The notes below the pieces were generated by a model, which saw only the letters and a list, made by a program, of their open reading frames with translations, did no database searches and was not told where the DNA came from. Shown piece by piece: positions 17,815 through 27,300 of a DNA stretch of 64,000 bases; the stretch's first letter is position 1, and the number at the start of each line of letters is the position of its first letter. This DNA is from Herpetosiphon giganteus (GTDB taxonomy: Bacteria; Chloroflexota; Chloroflexia; Chloroflexales; Herpetosiphonaceae). The stretch spans positions 1-64,000 of the forward strand of contig NZ_JAFBCZ010000029.1 of assembly GCF_016907925.1 (NCBI RefSeq), read 5' to 3'. Made by a program: the position numbers and the translations under genes.

Positions 17815-18618
17815 ATGCTGGCGAGATCGTTGCAGACTGAACTCTATCGTTTGCTCCAAGCTGTGCCGACCGCCTTTATTCCGCAGATTGCCCGGCTCTT
17901 GGCGGCTTTGGATGCTGCACCTGATGCACGTGGCCAAGCCCAACTGCTGGCTGCATTGCCTGCCAATGATGCGTTGCGCCAGGCAGTTGCGCGCCTGCTG
18001 ACATGGTGGTGGCATGATTCTGCCGCGTATTCTGGGTTGCGCCTGAGCGATGCGCTCACCACAGGCGCGTATATTTATGCCAAAGAGCGGGCGCAATCGC
18101 AGCTTGATTTGGTCTGGACTGGGCCGGCAAGTCGCGAAGCAGTTCGCCAAACGACCCAAGCCTTGCTCAAGGTGATTCATAGTGCCCAAACAAGTTTGTT
18201 GCTCATGGCCTTTGCGATCTATGATATTGATCCAATTTTAGCTGAATTGGGGCAAGCACTTGCTCGTGGAGTCAGGATCGCCTGGATTATCGAACGCTAT
18301 GATGGCCATCAAACCCAGCCGCATGCCTTTCGGCTTCCTGGGTTACAGGCACTCCAACATGCTAATTTTAAGTTCTATGAATGGCCACTCGATCAACGCT
18401 CACGCACTGCTGAAGATCGCTATGGTGTGATGCATGGCAAGTGTGCGATTGCTGATGGGCGGCTTGCGTTGATCTCGAGTGCAAATTTTACCCGTTATGC
18501 GCTGCACGATAATATTGAGGTTGGTGTGCTGATCAATCATCCGACGCTGCCCGCAACCCTTGCCCGGCATATTCAGCAATTGATCGCGCAGGGCATTTTT
18601 CAACCGATCCAGCGTTAG
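17815..18618 (+). CDS. drmC: DISARM phospholipase D-like protein DrmC
   Basis: A 267-residue PLD-superfamily protein, the third core DISARM gene. It carries one HxK(x)4D motif, H207-G-K209 with D214, followed by SSANFT, the usual PLD arrangement. A nuclease role is inferred from the family, although DrmC has been reported dispensable in some DISARM systems. The N-terminal 100 residues are helical. GAGGAG sits 7 bases before the ATG and overlaps the end of drmB, so the drmABC genes form one transcript. A 10-bp GC-rich hairpin lies 27 bases after the stop and probably ends the transcript. Confidence 0.9.
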   Translation: MLARSLQTELYRLLQAVPTAFIPQIARLLAALDAAPDARGQAQLLAALPANDALRQAVARLLTWWWHDSAAYSGLRLSDALTTGAYIYAKERAQSQLDLVWTGPASREAVRQTTQALLKVIHSAQTSLLLMAFAIYDIDPILAELGQALARGVRIAWIIERYDGHQTQPHAFRLPGLQALQHANFKFYEWPLDQRSRTAEDRYGVMHGKCAIADGRLALISSANFTRYALHDNIEVGVLINHPTLPATLARHIQQLIAQGIFQPIQR

Positions 18619-18644
18619 ACCAACGTATGAGCTATAAACGCCGC

Positions 18645-18683
18645 ACCACGCGGGCCGAGCAGTTCATGCCCGACCCGCGTGGT
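18645..18683. terminator. hairpin after drmC
   Basis: ACCACGCGGG (18645-18654) pairs with CCCGCGTGGT (18674-18683) across a 19-base loop. It sits between the convergent drmC and the secreted-protein gene at 18722 and is followed only by a weak T-rich stretch. It may end transcription from both sides. Confidence 0.55.
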
Positions 18684-18721
18684 TGTGTGATTTCGTTTGT
18701 GATTGCTTGGATTGCTTGAAC

Positions 18722-19921
18722 TTAGTTGTATTGCCAGAGTTGATGGCTATCTTGGCCATTGACAAAGCCGTCAATCATCAAGAAGAAGCGATCATCGTTT
18801 TTGACCAAATCGAAGTCATCAGCTTTGTTGGTCAGGGTCTTGATGGGATTGGCAAGGCTCAGATTGCTGCCATCGAACGTGTAGGTGATAAAGCGCATCG
18901 TTTGCCAATCGTTGTCGTCGGTTGCGCTCGCAGTTTGGCCAACTACCACCACTTCGTTGCCTTGGTCGACAAGTTGAACTCTGCCCGAGAAGTAGACTGG
19001 CACCGTTGCTTCATCTTCGTAGACCAAGACATTTGGTAGTGGCGCGCCGCTCCCAGCTGCTGCTACTGTCCAGCGGGCAACTTCGGCGGTTGCTAATGGC
19101 GAGGCGGTGTTGGTTGCTGCGGTGTAAATCCGATTGCCTGATAAGGTAATATCGGCAAAGACTATCACGCCACGAGCACTTTGCGCCAATTTGATCAGAT
19201 TGCCGTTGACATCGACCTGCCAGAGCGTCACGATCATGTTGTCGTTGGCATCTTGGGCGGCCATCGCAAAGTTGCGCGAACTCTTAATATAATCGGCGCT
19301 CATCGCGATGCGGCCAGTTTGGCCAACCGAAATCCTGGTTGACTTATGGGTAAAGGTCTGGCCATCGGAGCTGAGGCCCCATACATCAAAGCGGGCGCGG
19401 CCATCGCTGAGTTGAACAGCCGATACGATTGATGGATTGGTGGTTGGGCCAACCCGTATGACGTGGACATAATTGACACTGGCTGGAATCGTGGCCACGC
19501 CAGCAGTATCACCAAGCCGCTCTAGCCGATTGGCCCCCGTGCCATTGGTTTTGAAGGCAATCAATTTGAGCTGATCGCTGGTAATTGCGGCCACCACGAC
19601 GATGTTATCGCGATATTCCGTCACATCAACATCTTGAATTGGACCTGCGGTCAACGCATAGTTGGCGCTAATCGCACCGTTGGCATCTGTGTAAATCCCA
19701 TTGATCCGCAGGGCATTGTTGTTACTGGTTTGTTTGGTCGCTGCCACATAGACCCTGCCACCATTGTACGTTCCCCCATTCGCGGTCGAGACATTATCAA
19801 CCGCAGTTGCGTTTTGGCTATCCAACAGGTCGAAATCGGCGGTGGCCGCAGCGGGCAAAATGCTGAGGGCCATCAGACTGAGAACCGCCACAATCCGCAT
19901 ACTGAGTCGTCGAACGTCCAT
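18722..19921 (-). CDS. secreted protein, possible beta-propeller
   Basis: A 399-residue exported protein. The start at 19921 follows GGAGGT with a 4-base gap; in-frame alternatives lie at 19933 and 19981. The N-terminus has basic residues and the hydrophobic stretch IVAVLSLMALSILP ending AAATA-D, a Sec signal peptide with AxA-like cleavage. The mature part is made of repeating blade-like units: short strands such as RVYVAATKQ, IVVVAAITS, RFDVWGLSS and RIYTAATNT occur every 45-50 residues. This suggests a six- or seven-bladed propeller. There is no membrane anchor and no catalytic motif. The function is unknown. Confidence 0.8.
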   Translation of the reverse strand: MDVRRLSMRIVAVLSLMALSILPAAATADFDLLDSQNATAVDNVSTANGGTYNGGRVYVAATKQTSNNNALRINGIYTDANGAISANYALTAGPIQDVDVTEYRDNIVVVAAITSDQLKLIAFKTNGTGANRLERLGDTAGVATIPASVNYVHVIRVGPTTNPSIVSAVQLSDGRARFDVWGLSSDGQTFTHKSTRISVGQTGRIAMSADYIKSSRNFAMAAQDANDNMIVTLWQVDVNGNLIKLAQSARGVIVFADITLSGNRIYTAATNTASPLATAEVARWTVAAAGSGAPLPNVLVYEDEATVPVYFSGRVQLVDQGNEVVVVGQTASATDDNDWQTMRFITYTFDGSNLSLANPIKTLTNKADDFDLVKNDDRFFLMIDGFVNGQDSHQLWQYN

Positions 19922-20051
19922 ACATACCTCCATACAACCATACTCTTGATTGGATTTAGCATAGCGGATTGCAGGGAGCAAAAAGTCTCATTGTGGGCCT
20001 AAAAAGTCTCATGCATAAATATATTGAAAACATTAATAAAATTAACATGCT

Positions 20052-20080
20052 TCTTGAAATACAAACATTTGTGCTACAAT
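20052..20080 (+). promoter_or_regulatory. promoter with a small palindrome
   Basis: TACAAT (20075-20080) is a good -10, with TCTTGA at 20052-20057 as a weak -35 at 17 bases (TTGAAA two bases later would leave only 15). Between them is the perfect palindrome ACAAACATTTGT (20061-20072), which could be an operator. It precedes the DUF1579 gene. Confidence 0.45.
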
Positions 20081-20160
20081 GTATGAGATTTTTGGCTGCC
20101 AGCGTGGGCGAAACAGGCTAGTTTCGTTCAAGCTGGCAACCTCGGGTAAGGAGCATAACG

Positions 20161-20649
20161 ATGACTGATCAACGTACACAGGCGATCGAACAGATTTTGC
20201 AAAGCGTGGTTGGGCAGTGGCAGGGAATAGCCCGCACATGGTTTGGGCCAGAAACGTTGGCCGACGAATCGCCAATTCGTGGCAGTTTGCGCCGAATTGG
20301 CACCAGTCGCTTTGTCATTCACGAATATGAAAGTGCGTTTGAGGCCACGCCACTCCATGGCGCAGCGATCTATGGCTATAATCAATTGACCGCTAGCTTT
20401 GAGGGGGCTTGGGTTGATAGCTTTCATATGCCGACCAATATTATGCTCAGCACTGGCAATCCCGCTGATTCTACGCTGAATGTGCTTGGTAGCTATGCGG
20501 TTGAAGGCAACAGCGATTGGGGTTGGCGCACCGAAATTGTTGCTGATGGCCCAGATCGGTTGTTGATTACGGCCTACAATCGCCAACCTGACGAGCCTGA
20601 AGCCAAAGCTGTTGAGATCATTTATACTCGCGTTAACGAGACTGCTTAG
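20161..20649 (+). CDS. DUF1579-family protein
   Basis: A 162-residue cytoplasmic protein matching the DUF1579 pattern: an N-terminal helix, VGQWQG, a beta-rich barrel with IYGYN and FEGAWVDSFHM, and the C-terminal GWRTEIVADGPDRLLITAYN. The family is lipocalin-like and its biochemical role is unclear. AAGGAG lies 8 bases upstream. It has its own promoter at 20052-20080 and is 96 bases from the next reductase gene on the same strand. Confidence 0.8.
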   Translation: MTDQRTQAIEQILQSVVGQWQGIARTWFGPETLADESPIRGSLRRIGTSRFVIHEYESAFEATPLHGAAIYGYNQLTASFEGAWVDSFHMPTNIMLSTGNPADSTLNVLGSYAVEGNSDWGWRTEIVADGPDRLLITAYNRQPDEPEAKAVEIIYTRVNETA

Positions 20650-20745
20650 CACGTTTACCCAAACCCTGCGCCCAATCAACCACAGCTTCAGCCTGCGCCA
20701 TGCTATACTCAAGCATCAGAAGCCTAGTTGCTAAGGAGGTTGTGT

Positions 20746-21321
20746 GTGCGTAAATTAGTCTATTTTGTGGCGTGTACCGCCGATGGTTTTATTGCTGACG
20801 AAGCTGGTGGCTTTGATTTCTTTCCGCTGACTGGCGGCCATATGGATTACATTCGCCAAGAATACCCTGAAACCATGCCAACCCATGTGCTGAGCATGCT
20901 GGGGATTCCAGCTGAGCAAAAGCGCTTTGATACGGTGCTGATGGGGCGGCATACCTATGCGGTTGGCTTGAACGAAGGCGTGACTAGCCCCTATGCGCAT
21001 CTACGTCAGTATGTTATTTCCTCGTCGCTTGGCAAGCTGGATAGTCCCGATGTGACGCTGGTTGCCCAAGATCCGCTGGGCTTGGTTCAGAGCCTGAAAC
21101 AAGAGGATGGCCGTGATATTTGGCTGTGTGGTGGTGGCTCGTTGGCCAGTGCCTTAATCAGCGAAATTGATGAGCTGGTGCTCAAAGTAAATCCCGTCAT
21201 GATTGGCCAAGGCATTCGCCTATTTGCTGGCTTGGGCCAACCAGTTCAGCTCGAATTGCTTGAACATCAAGCGTTTGAGGGCGGGGTTGCTGTCCATCGC
21301 TATGGGCTGAAGCAGGCATAA
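20746..21321 (+). CDS. dihydrofolate reductase-like (RibD C-terminal) protein
   Basis: A 191-residue protein of the RibD C-terminal/DHFR-like family, which binds NADPH and reduces pyrimidine or pteridine-like substrates. It has the family start RKLVYFVACTADGFIA, the motif FDTVLMGRHTYAVG and the nucleotide-binding WLCGGGSLASALI. GTG 20746 is chosen because AAGGAGG (20733-20739) is 6 bases upstream; the TTG at 20728 lies before that site. A strong terminator follows 6 bases after the stop. Substrate unknown; many such paralogues exist in bacteria. Confidence 0.85.
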   Translation: MRKLVYFVACTADGFIADEAGGFDFFPLTGGHMDYIRQEYPETMPTHVLSMLGIPAEQKRFDTVLMGRHTYAVGLNEGVTSPYAHLRQYVISSSLGKLDSPDVTLVAQDPLGLVQSLKQEDGRDIWLCGGGSLASALISEIDELVLKVNPVMIGQGIRLFAGLGQPVQLELLEHQAFEGGVAVHRYGLKQA

Positions 21322-21327
21322 GCAAGG

Positions 21328-21365
21328 TTGGGCATGGAGTTTTTCCATGCCCAATTGTTCTTTTT
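21328..21365 (+). terminator. rho-independent terminator
   Basis: TTGGGCATGG (21328-21337) pairs with CCATGCCCAA (21345-21354) over a 7-base loop, followed by TTGTTCTTTTT. It ends the DHFR-like gene just before the convergent PKS-NRPS gene. Confidence 0.85.
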
Positions 21366-21385
21366 AATCTGGTTGATGTTTTTAG

Positions 21386-24300
21386 TTACTGCTGGTCGTT
21401 GTTTTGAGCCATTTCATGCTCCGCGAGCAGCTGCGGGTTGGGCAAAAAGCCTTGTAAATGCAAGGGTGCTGGGCCAAAACCAGCCCTAATCACTGCGTCG
21501 CGATAGCTCAGCGCTGCTTCAACCTCAACCAATCCCCTCGTCAAAGGTAGCGTTGGATCTGCTGCCCATAACAGGGCTTCGAGCTGACAACTCGCGGCAG
21601 CATCGGGCACAATCTCGGCCAGAATTCGCTCGCGCACGGTTTGGTCGCCAAGTGGCAGATCGATTGTGCGCTGGCTTGGCCCGCAGGCCAACTGTCCACC
21701 GCCAACAATCAGCACATCGCCACGCGTTTGCATGCGCGCAATCGCGCGCTTGGGGTCAAGGCATGGCGGAAACGAATCATCGACCAGAATCGTGCCTGCG
21801 TGCAAGCGCTCAACCTCGATAATGCCCGCCGTGCTGGTGGCCGCAACAATGATTTGGGCTTGATACACGGCCTCGGGCACATCGCTCGCGGCTGTAACAA
21901 TCTCGATCGAGCCTGTATAGCCGGTTGTTTGCCGAATTTGCGCCGCCAAATCGACCAGCCGCTGCTGATTGGCTGCGGTATCGCAGAGCACCAACGAGCG
22001 TGGATGCGGCAAGCTGCGCAAGATAACCTGCAAGACTGATTGGCCAATTGAACCAAGCCCAAGCATTGCCAAATCGCTGTCTGCGAGCTGTCGCCTGCTG
22101 GTCTTGAGCGCAGCTTCGAGGGTTTGGCTCACTGCAACCACGGTTGTCGCATGGCCGGTGGTTAATGCTGGCCGTGCTTGTTGGTCGCTCTCTAGTGTTC
22201 GCAACACCCCAAAGCCATAGCCCGTCAATGCTGGCAACATCCCAGCCAGCGAGACGCAGCGCGCGCCCCGCGCTTGAGCGAGCAGCATGCTAGCGGCAAT
22301 CGCACTTTCGAGATCGGCGGCATGCTCTGGCCGTAGCTCCTCTGCAAACCAAGGCAAACACAGCATGGCCGAAGTGCCAATTGGGGTCTGAAGCAGTTCA
22401 ACCCAACGCGGCTGCCCATCGGCAAATAGCAACTTGCGCAGTTGTTCGCGAATTGTTGACGCAGGGCCTTTGAGGCCGAGGAGCGCGGCGATGCTGCTGC
22501 TGGGCGGCAAATAGCCAATTAATGCTGCATCTAAGGGAGCAGTTTGCACGTCGTGCTGGCGATTAGCAAATTGAATCATGCTGCTGGCACTGTGGCTTGG
22601 TTGGGTAATTAGCAGCTGAATATCGGCGAGCATGCCAGCTAACACATGCTGGAGCATTGCAGCATCTAGCTTACTTGGGGCTGCTTGCAGGCTCAGCCGC
22701 AACTCGCCATTGGCAGCGCGGGCGGCAAACAGCAACTCGGTTGCGCCGAGCGGCGGTTGAATTTCGGTTTGCGAGTTGGCCCAATCGAGCGTGAGGGTTT
22801 CACTGCTGAGGGTTCCTAGCGCATCAAAATCGAGAAAGGTGAAGAAGAATTGTGCTCCCGTCGCAGTTATGGCTGCGTTGCCGTTATTAGGGCCAATCAG
22901 GCGCGCGATCTCGCTTGGGGCCAGCGCATGCTGATAGGCGTTGCGAAAGGCCTGCGCGACTGGGATTAATAAAGCCTGTGCCGACTTAGCAGCCTGATGG
23001 CTGAAACGAATTGGCAGCGCGGTCGCAAAACAGCCAAATATTCGCTCAATATCGGGCAGGGCTTGGTCGCGGCCAGCATGGGCAGTGCCGATCACAAGGT
23101 CATCAACGCCAGTTAATTGGCGCAGTTGATGAATAAACACGCTCAACAGCACCAGATAGGGCGTTAGGCCCACTGCTGCTGCAACGTGGCGGAGTTGGCC
23201 GAGAATTGTTGCTGGCAGCACATGGCTCTCAAGCAACGGCGCATTTGTTTGCGCTGGATTGCGTGCTTGTAGCAGTGGGCGCTGATAGGCTTGGCGAAAT
23301 ATGGCGCGCCAATAGCTTGCCGCCGAAGCATTGTTTGATTGTTGAATAAGATTGACATAATCTTGAAAGGTTGAGCGTAACCCTGGCAGCTTTGGGGTTT
23401 TGCCAGCCACAAGTGCATCATACAGCTGAAGCAATTCTTGGCCAAAAACCCATGCGCTCCAACCATCGCCAATAATATGATGGGCTGCGATCAGCCAGAT
23501 ATGGCGCGTTGGCGCGAGTTGCAGCACCCGCATTCGCAGCAGCGGCAATTGCTCAAGTTCAAAGCGTTCTGCCTGTTCTGCATGCCAATAATGCTCGATC
23601 AGCTGCGTTGCATTCGCCCCAGCCGCCAACGCTGGCAGCAAGTCGTTGAAGCTGATTTGGATTGGTTCAGCGTAGACCTCGACTTGTTGGCGCGGCGGGC
23701 GTTGCGCGACCAACATTCGCGTTCGCAACATGGGGTGGCGCTGTACGAGCATGTTCAAGGCTTTCTGAAGCAGGCTTCGATCGAGCGGGCCATTGATTGC
23801 TAGCCGCGCGCACCACGTCGTTGGTGTCGCAGGATCGAGCGTTTCGGTCAGCAGAAAGCCAATTTGGGCTGGGGTCAGCGCAAAACTTCCATGTTCAGTT
23901 TGAGCCAAATGATGAATTTGCTCGGGCTGCTGATTGCTATTTGCTGCATCTAAAGCTTGGGCAAAGCTGGCGAGCGTGCTGTGTTGATACAAGGTAGCCG
24001 CTCGTGGCAGCACTGGCACGCGGCCTTCCAAGCGGGTCAACACTTGCAGTAGCAGCAGCGAATCGCCGCCCAATTCAAAGAAATCAGCATCGCGATTGAC
24101 GCTTGGCAGTTTCAGCACCGTTTGCCAAATTTCGGCAACCAGCAGCTCGCTTGGTGTTTGCGGCAGCGCGCCATGCTCGACGCTGCTTGGCGCAGGAATT
24201 GGTAATTGGCGCAGTTGACCACGATCGATCTTGCCTGAACTGGTAGTTGGTAGGGTCGCTAATTCAACAAAACGCTGCGGAATCATCTGCGGCGGCAAGC

Positions 24301-27300
24301 GCTTTGCCAACCAGCGCCGCAATTCAACCTCGCTTGGCAAGCTTGCCTTGGTCTTCACATAGGCGATGAGGGTCGGTTGCTCAGCGTCAGTTGTGAGACA
24401 AACGGCGGCCTTGGCAATCGCGGGGTGCTCATGCAGCGCCGCTTCAATTTCGGCTGGCTCAATGCGATAGCCACGCAGCTTGATTTGCTCATCGGCGCGA
24501 CCGATAAACACCAAATTGCCATCCGCAAGCTCGCGCACCAAATCGCCAGTGCGATACAAGCGCGCGCCTGAACCCAATGGATCGGGCACAAATTGGCGTG
24601 CTGTGAGATCGGGCCGCCCAAGGTAGCCCGTCGCCAGCCCAATTCCACCGATATACAACTCGCCAGTGGTCAACGCTGGGCAGAGATTGCCCTGCTGATC
24701 GAGCACCCGCGTGATAGCTCCGCTGATCGCTTTGCCAATCGGAATCTGGGTGCTCGCCGCGCTAGGCCGTTGTTCGACCAGATAGGCGGTTGCGTTGATC
24801 GTGGCCTCGGTTGGCCCATAATGATTCACAATTTGCTGGTGCTGACCGTACATATCTATCCAGCGGCGCACATAGCTGGCGGGTAGCGCTTCGCCACCAA
24901 TGCCAATTAAGCGTAGCTCGGCCAAGGCTGGGGGCGCTTGACCCTCGGCGATTCTGCGCTCAATTGTCGTCATGACGCTTTCCCACAGCGCTGGCACCGA
25001 ACGCCAGATCGTTGGGCGTTCCCGCTCAAGCGCTTCGAGTAAACCAATTGGATCACGCACAACCAGCGGCGCAAGCATAATGACGCTGCCGCCAGCAGTG
25101 AGCGGGCCAAGCATTTGGCTAATTGCAGCATCAAAACTTAAGGCAGCGGTCTGGAGTAGGCGATCGTTGGGGCCATAGCCAAAGCGTTCTACCAGCCAAG
25201 CAAGATAATTGGCAAGTGAGCGCTGGCTAATTGGTACGCCTTTTGGCGCTCCCGTTGAGCCAGAAGTAAACATAACATACGCTAGATCGTCTGGTTTGGG
25301 GCTGGCGATCTCGGGCGTTAACGTTGGCTCCAACGGCGCTTGCAACAGCTGATCAAGATCAAGCAACGTAAGCTGGTTTGCTGCGCTGGCTTGCAGTTGG
25401 TGGGCTAGCTCGGCAGTTTGCTGGTGGTAGAGCAACAACTGTACGGATACCTGATTAAGCTGGGTTTCAAGTTGACGTAATGGGTAACTCGTATTCAAGC
25501 CCAGCCATGGCACGCCCGCCCAGAGTGCGCCCACAATCCCAACAACACTAGCGATTGTTGGCTGGGTAAGCAAGCCGACAGGCTGATTTGGCCGCGCACC
25601 ATGCGCCACCAACCAGCGTGCAACGTGACTCGCGCTAGTTGCTAGTTGAGCATAGGTCAGGGTTGCGCCATCGGCCTTGACCGCGATTCGCTCCGGCTGG
25701 CGTATGCATTGGGCAAGAATGCGGGCTGGAGTCAGCAAGCTTGGCTTAATCTGCGGCAGCGATTCTGGCTCAACAGGCTGGAATGCTTGCTGGATTGTGG
25801 TTGGTTGCCCAAGCGCCGCCAGTTCCTGTTGATAGCTATCTGCAAGCTGTTCGATGGTTTGGGTTTGAAATGCTGCCGTTGCATACATCCACGTGGTTTG
25901 CAGCTGGCCATTGACTTCGGAAATAAGCAACGAGAGTTTGGTTGTTGCGGTGGCCGTACTGGCCGTCAGCACTTCGATGGCAATTGGGCAATCGGTGGGC
26001 AAACTCGCAGGAAAACGGGCCAGACTGAACGACGCTGCACCCGGCGCACGCGGCCCTGTTTGCTCGCGAACTCCCGCCATTCGCGCTAAATCGAGCGCCG
26101 CAACCGTAGCATGCTGTTGAATTTGTGTCCATTGCTCGCGAATGACGATCGCGAGATCGGTGATCTGCTGGTTGGCTGTAAGCTCCAAGGGCAAGGGCAG
26201 ATGGTCGGCGCAACAGCCAACGATCTGCTCGATTCCCGTTAAGCGAATGCCCCGCCCATGCTCGGCCACGTTGATCGCGATGGCATTGGTTTGGCTCCAA
26301 GCGGCCAATTGACGGGCATAAATTGCCAACAATAGGTGAAAGAGCGAAACATCGATGCTGGCTGCATGTTGGCGCAGTTGCCTGCTCGTTGTTGCAGCCA
26401 ATTGGCGATAGACGCTGCCGATTGGATGTGCGCTTGCTTGCTCCGCAGGGGCATCATTTGGCAGCGACCAGGCGAGGGCGGCGCTATGCTGGCGCAACAG
26501 GGTTTGCCACCAAGCACGATCAATGTTTGCTTGCGGGCTGGCGGCTATTTGCAAGGTTTGAATGACGTATTGTTCAAAGCTCGTGGTTAGTGCAGGCAAC
26601 GCAATTGGCTGCTTTTGAAGCAGCTTGGTATAGACCTGCCAAAGCTCATCAAGCACAATGCTGGTGCTCCAGCCATCAGCAATACTGTGGTGCAGCAGCA
26701 GATACAAATGCCAATGCTTGGCTCCATCGCTGCATAACACAACCCGAAACAGCGGCGGGTTAAGCAGATCAAATTGATAATGCGCCAAGCGTTGTTCGAA
26801 TGCAGCTCGATTAGTTGGAGCCTCGCGTTGCTCAAACCACAGGCTAGGTGGCAGTAGATTTGGATCGATGAGCCGTTGGCGTGGTTCAGTTTGGGCCTGA
26901 TCAACCGGCTCGAATTTGGCCCGCAGCATAGGATGCCGCGCCACCAAATAGCTGAACGCAGCCTGCAAAACCGTAGGATCGAGCAAGCCCGCAATCTGCT
27001 GGCGAATCAGGGTAAAAGCTGGGCTTTCTGGATACAACTGATGGCCAACATAAAAGGCAATTTGGGCTGGGGCAAGCGGAAATGTTGGTTCATTGCTGAT
27101 TTGCGGAATGGTCTGCGGAACAGTATCAACAATTTGAGTTGCAGGTCGCTCAGCGTTGAGCAGGGTACTCAAATGCACCGAAAGCTCGCGAATTGTCTGA
27201 AACTCAAAGAATAGCGTTAATGGCAAAACCGTGCCGGTGACTTGTTCAAGCTGCTTAACCAAATCGACAGCTTGCAGCGAATCAAGGCCCAGCGCCAGAA

